From Intestinimonas aquisgranensis (GTDB lineage: Bacteria > Bacillota > Clostridia > Oscillospirales > Oscillospiraceae), in the NCBI GenBank assembly GCA_020687605.1, contig JAJEQY010000128.1:1-6469 (forward strand): a stretch of DNA of 6,469 nucleotides. The letters are read 5' to 3'. Within the stretch, counting starts at the first letter, position 1; every line of letters starts with the position of its first letter. Positions 1 to 5,896 of this stretch are shown here, piece by piece. The notes beneath the pieces were generated by a model. It saw only the letters and a program-made list of their open reading frames with translations. It had not been told where the DNA came from and made no database searches. A program made the translations under genes and the position numbers.

Positions 1-26
1 CCCCCCCCCCCCCCCCCCCCCCCCCC
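1..26. other. poly-C run at contig end (likely artefact)
   Basis: Twenty-six consecutive C residues open the window. With the poly-G run at the other end this reads as the same artefact seen on both strands: dark cycles in two-colour sequencing chemistry are called as G and can be assembled onto contig tips. It probably carries no biology. The 38 bases between it and the first stop codon may still be genuine. Confidence 0.85.
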
Positions 27-64
27 TCGTCTCTCTGGCGCAATCCAGCGTGCGTTCGGACGGT

Positions 65-1786
65 TTACTTACCGCAGCTTCCCCGCTCGGTGGGGATGCC
101 ACAGGGATGGGTGGGAATGGCGTCGTGGACACGGCCCGTGGCGGCGTAAGACCAGAACCGCCAGCCACCGGAGAGATTGGAGCAGCGGAAGCCCTTCTGG
201 CTCAGGATGCGGCAGGCCAGATAGCTGCGCAGGCCGCTGAAGCAGTTGACATAGATCTTCTTGTCTGGGTCCAGCTCCCCCAGCCGCTGCCGCAGCTCGT
301 CCAGGGGGATATGGACGGCGTCGGGCCGCAGCAGGCCCTGCTGCTTTACTTCGTCTGGGGTGCGGACGTCCAGGAGGGTCACCGAGCCGTCGGCGGGCAG
401 ACCGGCCACCTGGTCCCAGTGGTGCTGCTCCACCAGGCCGCTCCGCAGGTTCTCGATGACATAGCCCACCATGTTCACCGGGTCCTTGGCGGAGGAATAG
501 GGGGGCGCGTAGGCCAGATCCAGCTCGGTGAGCTGCCGGGCGGTGAGCCCCTGGCGGACGGCGGCGGCCATGACGTCGATACGCTTGTCCACCCCGTCAA
601 AGCCCACGATCTGAGCCCCCAGGATGCGGCCGGTGTCCGGGTCAAAGAGGGTCTTGACGGTCATGTTCTGTGCCCCGGGGTAGTAAGTGGCGTGGGAGGC
701 GGAGTAGGTCACCGCCTTGTCGTAGGCCACCCCGGCGGCCTTGGCGGCCCGCTCGTTGAGGCCGGTGGCGGCCGCCGTCATGCCGAAGAGCTTGAGGATA
801 GAGGAGCCCTGGGCCCCGGCATAGCCCTGGGTAAGGCCGCAGATGTGGTCGGCGGCCACCCGGCCCTGCCGGTTGGCCGGTCCGGCCAGGGCCACCAGGG
901 CCTTCTGACTGGTGACGGCGTGGGTGAGATCCACCGCGTCGCCCACGGCGTAGATGTCCGGGTGGGAGGTGCGCATATGGTCATCCACCACGATGGCGCC
1001 CTTCTGTCCCAGGGTGAGGCCCGCCCGGCGGGCCAGATCGGACTCAGGGGCCACGCCGATGGCCAGGATGACCAGGTCGGCGGCCACCGGCGCCTCCTCC
1101 CCGATGAGGGTCTCCACCTTTCCGCCCCGGCGGCGGAAGCCGGTAACGGCGGTGCTCAGCCGCAGGTCCAAGCCCTGGCCCCGCAGGTAGGCGTGGACCT
1201 CGCCGGCCAGGTCCTTGTCCAAAGGCAGCAGCACCTGGTCGTCCAGCTGGATCATGGTGGTGCGGACCCCGGCGTGGATCAGGTTCTCCGCCATCTCCAG
1301 ACCGATGAAGCCGCCGCCCACCACCACGGCGGACTTAGGCCGCTCCCGCTCCAGGAAGTTCCGGATGCGGAAGGTGTCCTCCACGGTGCGCAGGGTGAAA
1401 ATGCCCTCCAGGTCGATGCCGGGCAGGGGAGGCCGGATGGCCTTGGCCCCCGGGGAGAGGATCAGCTTGTCATAGGTCTCGGTGTACTCGCTGCCATTCT
1501 CCAGGCGGCGGACGGTGACGGTGTGCTCCTCGGGCTGCACAGAGAGAACTTCGTTCCTGACACGAACGTCGATGTTGAACCGGGCCCGAAAACTCTCCGG
1601 GGTCTGGAGGGTCAGCGCCCCCTTGTCCTGGATGGTCCCCCCGATGTAGTAGGGCAGACCGCAGTTGGCGTAGGAGACATATCCGGTCCGCTCCAGAATG
1701 ATGATCTCGGCCTCCTCGTTCAGGCGGCGCAGGCGGGCAGCGGCAGTGGCCCCTCCGGCCACGCCTCCGACAATAACGACTTTCAT
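65..1786 (-). CDS. cdr: CoA-disulfide/persulfide reductase with C-terminal rhodanese domain (CoADR-RHD)
   Basis: A 573-residue cytoplasmic FAD flavoprotein predicted to reduce CoA disulfide, CoA persulfide or polysulfide with NAD(P)H. The N-terminus has the FAD-binding GGVAGG (7-12). The motif SYANCGLPY places the single redox cysteine of this family at C42. A second dinucleotide site, GGGFIG, lies at 157-162, and the FAD-contacting VGDAVD at 281-286. The dimerisation region keeps HATYYPGA and YAPPYSSAKDP (426-436), holding tyrosines that are important in characterised CoADRs. Residues about 455-550 form a rhodanese domain with LLDVRTPDE (471-479) and active-site loop NCFSGLR, giving C515. 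The domain order matches Bacillus anthracis CoADR-RHD and Shewanella Npsr; length is normal for that fusion. The start is fixed by AAGGAGG seven bases upstream and the canonical N-terminus. It is cotranscribed with the upstream rhodanese. The tail after the rhodanese domain adds C562 and C571. The exact substrate cannot be read from sequence. Confidence 0.93.
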   Translation of the reverse strand: MKVVIVGGVAGGATAAARLRRLNEEAEIIILERTGYVSYANCGLPYYIGGTIQDKGALTLQTPESFRARFNIDVRVRNEVLSVQPEEHTVTVRRLENGSEYTETYDKLILSPGAKAIRPPLPGIDLEGIFTLRTVEDTFRIRNFLERERPKSAVVVGGGFIGLEMAENLIHAGVRTTMIQLDDQVLLPLDKDLAGEVHAYLRGQGLDLRLSTAVTGFRRRGGKVETLIGEEAPVAADLVILAIGVAPESDLARRAGLTLGQKGAIVVDDHMRTSHPDIYAVGDAVDLTHAVTSQKALVALAGPANRQGRVAADHICGLTQGYAGAQGSSILKLFGMTAAATGLNERAAKAAGVAYDKAVTYSASHATYYPGAQNMTVKTLFDPDTGRILGAQIVGFDGVDKRIDVMAAAVRQGLTARQLTELDLAYAPPYSSAKDPVNMVGYVIENLRSGLVEQHHWDQVAGLPADGSVTLLDVRTPDEVKQQGLLRPDAVHIPLDELRQRLGELDPDKKIYVNCFSGLRSYLACRILSQKGFRCSNLSGGWRFWSYAATGRVHDAIPTHPCGIPTERGSCGK

Positions 1787-1793
1787 GGCGTTT

Positions 1794-1800
1794 CCTCCTT
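1794..1800 (-). promoter_or_regulatory. ribosome binding site of CoADR-RHD, overlapping upstream stop codon
   Basis: On the minus strand the sequence reads TAAGGAGG, so the upstream rhodanese TAA stop overlaps the AAGGAGG ribosome binding site of the reductase. Spacing to its ATG is seven bases. This supports an operon with coupled translation and fixes the reductase start. Confidence 0.85.
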
Positions 1801-2116
1801 ATCCTTTGGTTTCCAATGGGCCCCGGTAGCCGCCGATGCCGCCCAGGTTTACAGCCTCATGGCCCTGCCGCTTCAGCCAGGCGCAGGCCCGGGCGCTCCT
1901 GGCGCCGCTGAGGCAGTAGGCAAAGATGGGCCGGTCCATGGGCAGCTCCCGCTCGTGCAGGCGGTCCAGGGGCAGATTTACCGCCCCGGGCACATGTCCG
2001 GCACGGTACTCCTCCGGGGTGCGCACATCCAGCAGGATGGCGCCGGGGACAGCCCGCCAGCGCTCCAGTCCCTCCTCAAAATCAGGGCGGTGGAGCAAAA
2101 AATCAAACAGGCCCAT
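1799..2116 (-). CDS. small single-domain rhodanese sulfurtransferase
   Basis: A 105-residue stand-alone rhodanese-like protein, predicted cytoplasmic since no signal peptide is visible. It begins MGLFDFLL and shows the CH2A-like LLDVRTPEEYRAGHVPGA region (28-45), NLPLDRL (47-53), and the active loop YCLSGARS (67-74), which makes C68 the persulfide-carrying cysteine. GGIGGYRGP near the end is the usual closing motif, normally with Trp where this protein has I and Y. The reading frame is open further upstream, to 2248, but that extension (residues such as GGGRQKGDF) does not look like protein. The ATG at 2116 has AGGGAGGAA five bases before it, which decides the start. It is the first gene of a two-gene unit with the CoADR-rhodanese fusion and is divergent from the thiazole operon. 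Family knowledge gives sulfur transfer from a persulfide to an acceptor; the acceptor is unknown. Delivery to ThiS is an inference from location only. Confidence 0.9.
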   Translation of the reverse strand: MGLFDFLLHRPDFEEGLERWRAVPGAILLDVRTPEEYRAGHVPGAVNLPLDRLHERELPMDRPIFAYCLSGARSARACAWLKRQGHEAVNLGGIGGYRGPLETKG

Positions 2117-2121
2117 ATACG

Positions 2122-2130
2122 TTCCTCCCT
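2122..2130 (-). promoter_or_regulatory. ribosome binding site of the small rhodanese
   Basis: Minus-strand AGGGAGGAA lies five bases before the ATG at 2116. It selects this start over the longer in-frame opening at 2248, which has no comparable site. Confidence 0.85.
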
Positions 2131-2176
2131 TTGCCGGGCGGCAGTTCCACTCCGGTCTTTTCTTGTTTACAGGCTT

Positions 2177-2185
2177 AGGATACCA
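2177..2185 (-). promoter_or_regulatory. possible extended -10 element for the rhodanese-CoADR unit
   Basis: The minus strand reads TGGTATCCT, i.e. TGn followed by a 4/6 match to TATAAT. No acceptable -35 sits 16-18 bases upstream. Transcription would start near 2170, leaving a leader of about 54 bases. An imperfect GTGA-N5-TCAC dyad lies roughly 41 bases upstream of that start, where an activator could replace a -35. This is weak evidence; an alternative start overlapping the divergent promoter is also possible. Confidence 0.25.
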
Positions 2186-2241
2186 AAAACCGCCCACCCC
2201 TTCTGTGACAAAATCACCCTTTTGCCGCCCGCCTCCATATC

Positions 2242-2269
2242 TTGACATTCCATCCGCTTATGCTATAAT
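2242..2269 (+). promoter_or_regulatory. strong promoter for the thiS-F-G-H-tenI operon
   Basis: A perfect TTGACA (2242-2247) and a perfect TATAAT (2264-2269) are separated by 16 bases, and TG at 2261-2262 makes an extended -10. This is a near-consensus housekeeping sigma promoter. The transcript should start near 2275-2277, leaving a leader of about 90 bases before thiS. So strong a promoter in front of a vitamin operon suggests that expression is limited afterwards, by the hairpin at 2293-2346, or by a repressor at the overlapping dyad. Confidence 0.85.
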
Positions 2270-2274
2270 AAGCG
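2255..2274. promoter_or_regulatory. operator-like dyad centred on the -10 box
   Basis: CGCTTAT (2255-2261) and its exact complement ATAAGCG (2268-2274) flank six bases, giving a 7+7 bp palindrome that contains the -10 hexamer. A dimeric repressor bound here would block RNA polymerase. No regulator gene is present in the window and the site does not match an operator I recognise. Part of the symmetry comes from the A/T-rich -10 itself, so chance is not excluded. Confidence 0.4.
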
Positions 2275-2292
2275 CCAGAGTGTAAGGCAAAT

Positions 2293-2346
2293 GCCGCACG
2301 AAGGGGTACACCACCACGGGTGTAGTTCTTTCGTGCGGCTTTTTTT
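2293..2346 (+). terminator. intrinsic terminator / putative attenuator in the thiS leader
   Basis: GCCGCACGAA (2293-2302) pairs perfectly with TTCGTGCGGC (2330-2339). Inside, GGGG can pair with UUCU around a bulged G, and TACACC (2307-2312) pairs with GGTGTA (2319-2324) around a six-base loop. Together these make one hairpin of about 20 pairs, followed at once by seven T's (2340-2346). It lies 17-70 bases after the predicted transcription start and before the thiS ribosome binding site, so it should stop most transcripts unless it is disrupted. No THI-box (TPP riboswitch) core or full T-box is recognisable upstream, and the 17 bases before the stem offer no obvious antiterminator. The releasing signal is therefore unknown; alternatively the promoter and hairpin make a short separate RNA. 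Confidence 0.8.
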
Positions 2347-2366
2347 GTCGCAAAGGAGGCGAAAGC

Positions 2367-2561
2367 GTGGTCAAAATCAACGGAGCGGAGCTGGATCTGG
2401 CCGGCCGTATTCTGTCCGACTATCTTTCTGAGGCGGGGTTCAACCTGTCCCGGGTAGCGGTGGAGCGAAACGGCGAGATCGTGCCCAAACGGCTCTACGG
2501 GGAGACCGTCCTGGCGGATGGGGACGCCCTGGAGGTGGTAGGCTTTGTGGGGGGCGGCTGA
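2367..2561 (+). CDS. thiS: ThiS, sulfur carrier protein for thiazole synthesis
   Basis: A 64-residue ubiquitin-fold carrier protein that ferries sulfur to ThiG as a C-terminal thiocarboxylate. The sequence shows the family hallmarks: a short beta-grasp sequence, a VERNGEIVPK segment (31-40), the DGDALEVVGFVGGG terminus and a final Gly-Gly, the site adenylated by ThiF. Ending in GGG rather than GG also occurs in Bacillus ThiS. The start is GTG, chosen because AAAGGAGG (2352-2359) lies seven bases upstream and the product then has the normal family length. It is the first gene of the operon, directly behind the attenuator-like hairpin, and its TGA is one base from the thiF ATG, which suggests coupled translation. 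A MoaD-type role is unlikely given the thiF, thiG and thiH neighbours. Confidence 0.95.
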   Translation: MVKINGAELDLAGRILSDYLSEAGFNLSRVAVERNGEIVPKRLYGETVLADGDALEVVGFVGGG

Positions 2562-2562
2562 T

Positions 2563-3198
2563 ATGGTCCCCACACACGAGGAGATGCGCCGGGCCCTGGC
2601 TGAACGCCATGGCGCAGCCCTCCAGGCCAGATTTGATGCCGGACGGGTGGCGGTCTGCGGCCTGGGCGGCCTGGGCTCCAACGTGGCCATTGCCCTGGCC
2701 CGGGCGGGTGTGGGACATCTCCACCTCATCGACTTCGACCGGGTGGACCTCACCAACCTGAACCGACAGCAGTACACAGTAGACCAGCTGGGCCGGTACA
2801 AGACTGAGGCCCTGGCGGAGACTTTGGGCCGGATCGCCCCCTACTGTACCCTGCGGATGGACACAGTCAAGGTGACGGAGGACAACCTGCCGGCGCTGCT
2901 GGCGGGGGACGACATCATCTGCGAGGCCTTCGATGTGCCGGAGGCCAAAGCCATGCTGGTCTCCGGCGTGCTGGAGCATTTTCCGGAAAAGTACCTGGTG
3001 GCCGCCTCAGGCATGGCGGGTCTTGGCAGCGCCAACGCCATCCGCACCCGGCGGGCCTTTGGGCGGCTGTACCTGTGCGGTGACGAGGCCTCCGATGTCT
3101 CCGACGGACTGGGCCTTGTATCCGCCCGGGTGGCGGTGTGTGCCGCCCATCAGGCCAACATGATCCTCCGGCTCCTGGCCGGGGAAACGGAGCCGTAA
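2563..3198 (+). CDS. thiF: ThiF, ThiS adenylyltransferase (short, zinc-less family 2 form)
   Basis: A 211-residue E1-like enzyme that uses ATP to adenylate the ThiS C-terminal glycine. The nucleotide-binding GLGGLGSN lies at 33-40, the acidic strand LIDFDRVD at 55-62, and the family signature NLNRQQY at 65-71. K80 follows, and EAFD (121-124) supplies the aspartate equivalent to the metal-binding Asp of MoeB/ThiF. It is about 40 residues shorter than E. coli ThiF and has no CxxC pairs, so the structural zinc site is missing; its cysteines are C32, C95, C120, C172 and C193. This fits the clostridial short ThiF group. The ATG one base after the thiS stop is preferred since MVPTHEEMRRAL resembles family N-termini. 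An in-frame TTG at 2545 would overlap thiS and add six residues. The ribosome binding site is weak (GGGG only), so translation probably depends on thiS. Confidence 0.93.
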   Translation: MVPTHEEMRRALAERHGAALQARFDAGRVAVCGLGGLGSNVAIALARAGVGHLHLIDFDRVDLTNLNRQQYTVDQLGRYKTEALAETLGRIAPYCTLRMDTVKVTEDNLPALLAGDDIICEAFDVPEAKAMLVSGVLEHFPEKYLVAASGMAGLGSANAIRTRRAFGRLYLCGDEASDVSDGLGLVSARVAVCAAHQANMILRLLAGETEP

Positions 3199-3242
3199 TA
3201 CGGCCCCATCCAAAAATAATATGGAAAGATGAGGAGATCCCT

Positions 3243-4025
3243 ATGACAGAACAGCAGAAGAACGATCCGCTGGTCATCGGCGGACACACCTTTACCTCCC
3301 GTTTCATTCTGGGCTCAGGGAAGTACTCCCTGAAGCTCATCGAGGCCGCCGTCCGGGACGCGGGGGCACAGCTCATCACCCTGGCGGTCCGCAGGGCCAA
3401 CACCAAGGAGCATGAAAACATCCTGGACTACATCCCCAAGGGAGTCACCCTGCTGCCCAACACCTCCGGTGCCCGGAATGCCGATGAGGCGGTGCGCATC
3501 GCGCGGCTGGCCCGCGAGCTGGGCTGCGGCGACTTTGTGAAGATTGAGATCATGCGGGACTCCAAGTACCTGCTGCCCGACAATCAGGAGACCATCCGGG
3601 CCACGGAGATCCTGGCCAAGGAGGGCTTTGTGGTCATGCCCTACATGTACCCCGACCTGAATGTGGCCCGGGACCTGGTGAACGCCGGCGCGGCGGCGGT
3701 GATGCCTCTGGCCTCCCCCATCGGCTCCAACAAGGGCCTGGCCACCCGCGAGTTCATCCAGATCCTCATCGACGAGATCGACCTGCCCATCATCGTGGAC
3801 GCCGGCATTGGCCGGCCCTCCCAGGCCTGTGAGGCCATGGAGATGGGGGCAGCGGCCATCATGGCCAACACCGCCCTGGCCACCGCCGGAGATCTGCCCC
3901 TGATGGCCTCCGCCTTCCGCAAGGCCATCGAGGCGGGCCGACAGGCCTATCTGTCCGGGCTGGGCCGGGTATTGGTCCGGGGCGCCGCCGCCTCCGATCC
4001 CCTCACCGGTTTCCTCCGGGACTGA
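3243..4025 (+). CDS. thiG: ThiG, thiazole synthase
   Basis: A 260-residue (beta/alpha)8 enzyme that forms the thiazole phosphate ring from 1-deoxy-xylulose-5-phosphate, dehydroglycine and ThiS thiocarboxylate. The N-terminal FTSRFILGSGKY (17-28) is typical. LPNTSGARNADEAV (71-84) is the conserved strand-helix segment. FVKIEI (98-103) carries the Schiff-base lysine K100. MPLASPIGSNKG (154-165) and DAGIGRPSQA (186-195) are phosphate and substrate loop motifs, and MANTALATAGD follows at 207-217. The length matches the family. The frame is open upstream to 3138, but the ATG at 3243 has GAGGAG six bases before it and begins a normal ThiG; the extension overlaps thiF and is not ThiG-like. The 44-base gap after thiF is the longest inside the operon and shows no promoter or hairpin. 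Confidence 0.97.
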   Translation: MTEQQKNDPLVIGGHTFTSRFILGSGKYSLKLIEAAVRDAGAQLITLAVRRANTKEHENILDYIPKGVTLLPNTSGARNADEAVRIARLARELGCGDFVKIEIMRDSKYLLPDNQETIRATEILAKEGFVVMPYMYPDLNVARDLVNAGAAAVMPLASPIGSNKGLATREFIQILIDEIDLPIIVDAGIGRPSQACEAMEMGAAAIMANTALATAGDLPLMASAFRKAIEAGRQAYLSGLGRVLVRGAAASDPLTGFLRD

Positions 4026-4038
4026 GAGGAGGCGCGGT

Positions 4039-5301
4039 ATGGAAAACAAGGAGAACCAGTTCCTGGTGGACTCGACGTTTCTGAGCCCCCAGGCCTTGGA
4101 GCGCAAGCACAGGCTGGAGACCGATCCCTCCAGCCGCACCGACCACATGGCCTATCTCCCCGGCATGGAGCGCATCCAGTCCGATGTGATGGACAAGGTG
4201 ATGGCCCAGATGCACGCCTATGACCCGGAGAGCTATACCGCCCGGGACGTGGAGGCGGCTCTGGACCACGAGACCTGCTCCATCGAGGACTTCAAGGCCC
4301 TTCTCTCCCCGGCGGCGGAGCCCTTCCTGGAGCGGATGGCCCAGCGGGCCCGGCTGGAGACCCGCAAGCACTTCGGCAACACGGTCTACCTCTTTACTCC
4401 CCTGTACATCGCCAACTACTGTGAGAACTACTGCATCTACTGCGGCTTCAACTGCTACAACCACATCAAGCGCATGAAGCTGAGCACGGAGCAGATTGAG
4501 CGCGAGATGCAGGTCATCGCCGACTCCGGCATGGAAGAGGTGCTCCTTCTCACCGGCGAGAGCCGGTCCATGAGCGGCGTGGAGTACATCGGCGAGGCCT
4601 GTAAGCTGGCCCGGAAGTACTTCCGCATGGTGGGCCTGGAGATCTATCCGGTGAACAGCGACGAGTACCGCTACCTCCGCTCCTGCGGCGCCGACTACGT
4701 CACCGTGTTCCAGGAGACCTATGACGCCGACAAGTATGAGACCCTCCACCTCATGGGCCATAAGCGGGTGTGGCCCTACCGCTTTGAGGCCCAGGAGCGG
4801 GCCCTCATGGGCGGCATGCGGGGCGTGGGCTTCTCCGCCCTGCTGGGTCTGGCCGACTTCCGCAAGGACGCTCTGGCCACCGGTCTCCACGTCTACTACC
4901 TCCAGCGCAAGTATCCCCACGCCGAGATGTCCCTGTCCTGTCCCCGGCTGCGCCCCATCATCAACAATGAGAAGATCAACCCCCGGGACGTCCATGAGCG
5001 GCAGCTGTGTCAGGTGCTGTGCGCCTATCGGATCTTCCTGCCTTTCGCGGGCATCACCGTGTCCTCCCGGGAGAGCGCGGAGTTCCGCAACGGCATCGTG
5101 AAGATCGCCGCCACCAAGGTGTCCGCCGGAGTATCCACCGGCATTGGGGACCACGAAAGCAAGTACACCGGCAAGGAGCACAGTGAGGCTGAGGGCGACG
5201 AACAGTTTGAGATCAGCGACGACCGCAGCTTTGACAGGATGTATGCCGACATCTCCGCCGAGGGCCTCCAGCCCGTGCTGAACGACTACCTCTATGTCTG
5301 A
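4039..5301 (+). CDS. thiH: ThiH, 2-iminoacetate synthase (tyrosine lyase, radical SAM)
   Basis: A 420-residue radical SAM enzyme that splits tyrosine into dehydroglycine (2-iminoacetate) for ThiG and p-cresol. The [4Fe-4S] cluster motif CENYCIYC gives C128, C132 and C135. NHIKRMKLS and the SAM-binding LLLTGE (169-174) follow. FQETYD (224-229), SCPRLRP (300-306) and SSRESAEFRNG near 342-352 are ThiH-like. The C-terminus ends DDRSFDRMY...LQPVLNDY, as ThiH does. HydG, the closest relative, has extra C-terminal cysteines for its second cluster; none occur here, and context agrees. Compared with E. coli ThiH (377 residues) there are about 40 extra N-terminal residues. The start has AGGAGG six bases upstream, and thiG ends 13 bases before. 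ThiH is oxygen-sensitive and replaces the aerobic glycine oxidase ThiO, so it points to an anaerobic host. Confidence 0.95.
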   Translation: MENKENQFLVDSTFLSPQALERKHRLETDPSSRTDHMAYLPGMERIQSDVMDKVMAQMHAYDPESYTARDVEAALDHETCSIEDFKALLSPAAEPFLERMAQRARLETRKHFGNTVYLFTPLYIANYCENYCIYCGFNCYNHIKRMKLSTEQIEREMQVIADSGMEEVLLLTGESRSMSGVEYIGEACKLARKYFRMVGLEIYPVNSDEYRYLRSCGADYVTVFQETYDADKYETLHLMGHKRVWPYRFEAQERALMGGMRGVGFSALLGLADFRKDALATGLHVYYLQRKYPHAEMSLSCPRLRPIINNEKINPRDVHERQLCQVLCAYRIFLPFAGITVSSRESAEFRNGIVKIAATKVSAGVSTGIGDHESKYTGKEHSEAEGDEQFEISDDRSFDRMYADISAEGLQPVLNDYLYV

Positions 5302-5896
5302 CATCTTGTGTGTGACCAACCGGAGCCTGTGCCGTGAGGACTTTCTCACCCGGCTGGAACGGATCGCCGCCGCCGGTCCCGCCGGGGTGATCCTGCGGGA
5401 GAAGGACCTGTCCCCCGAGGCATACCGCGCCCTGGCCGAGCGGTTCCTGGCGGTCTGCCGTGCCCACGGGGTCCCCTGCATCCTCCACAGCTTCCCCGCC
5501 GTGGCCCGGGAATTGGGGGCGGAGGGGCTCCACCTGCCCCTCCCCCTGCTGCGGGCTCTGTCCCAGGAGGAGCGGCACTCCTTCCGGGTGCTGGGTGCCT
5601 CCTGCCACAGCGCAGCGGAGGCACGGGAGGCGGAGGCGCTGGGGTGCACCTATATCACCGCCGGCCATGTGTTCGCCACCGACTGCAAAAAGGGGCTGGC
5701 CCCCAGGGGGCTCCCCTTTCTCCGGGAGGTATGCCGGGCTGTGACCATCCCCGTGTGGGCCATCGGGGGCATTGCGCCGGAGAATCTTTCGCCGGTGCTG
5801 GCCACCGGCGCCCGGGGCGGCTGCGTCATGAGCGGTCTCATGGCCTGTCCCGACCCGGCAGCACTGCTGGCGGCCTTTGACAACGCTCCGGGATGA
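5294..5896 (+). CDS. tenI: TenI-type thiazole tautomerase (ThiE/TenI superfamily)
   Basis: A 200-residue TIM-barrel protein of the thiamine phosphate synthase/TenI superfamily, likely to be labelled ThiE by automated annotation. REKDL (35-39), GASCH (101-105) and AIGGI (156-160) are shared by both groups. The diagnostic stretch GHVFATDCKKG (124-134) follows Bacillus subtilis TenI, including the histidine (H125) matching TenI His122, rather than the ThiE pattern of GPxFxTxTK. The ThiE Mg-pyrophosphate ligands are absent: the usual ND pair is HS (65-66), and the HxGQxD loop reads HLPLPL (80-85) without aspartate. The expected role is aromatisation of the ThiG product to thiazole carboxylate phosphate. 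The start ATG overlaps the thiH stop by eight bases (ATGTCTGA), so the two are translationally coupled. It is the last gene of the operon. Residual ThiE activity cannot be excluded from sequence alone. Confidence 0.85.
   Translation: MSDILCVTNRSLCREDFLTRLERIAAAGPAGVILREKDLSPEAYRALAERFLAVCRAHGVPCILHSFPAVARELGAEGLHLPLPLLRALSQEERHSFRVLGASCHSAAEAREAEALGCTYITAGHVFATDCKKGLAPRGLPFLREVCRAVTIPVWAIGGIAPENLSPVLATGARGGCVMSGLMACPDPAALLAAFDNAPG

Noticed and set aside
50..2245. A 731-codon plus-strand open frame opposite the reductase and rhodanese
   Set aside because: It is the antisense shadow of two well-recognised genes in GC-rich DNA where stops are rare. Its product is low-complexity Gly/Ala/Val/Gln with no domain and no ribosome binding site.
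2293..2346. T-box riboswitch, prompted by the ACCACGGGTGTA-like wording before the T run
   Set aside because: The leader is far too short for a specifier stem, and the conserved GGGTGGNACCGCG antiterminator sequence is not present.
2117..2366. TPP riboswitch (THI box)
   Set aside because: I looked for the CUGAGA and ACCCUUUGAACCUGAUC-type cores on both strands of the divergent region and found neither.
2291..2431. Possible leader peptide starting ATG at 2291 with three consecutive His codons
   Set aside because: The only AAGG is three bases from the ATG, too close. The frame continues for 46 codons through the hairpin and into thiS rather than ending before the terminator, and histidine has no clear link to thiazole synthesis.
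4039..5301. HydG ([FeFe]-hydrogenase maturase) instead of ThiH
   Set aside because: The extra C-terminal cysteines of HydG are missing, the length is shorter, and the gene sits between thiG and tenI.
4003..5649. A 548-codon minus-strand open frame opposite thiH and tenI, and a similar 277-codon one opposite thiG
   Set aside because: Same shadow effect: Gly/Val/His/Leu-rich translation, no motif, and complete overlap with conserved thiamine genes.
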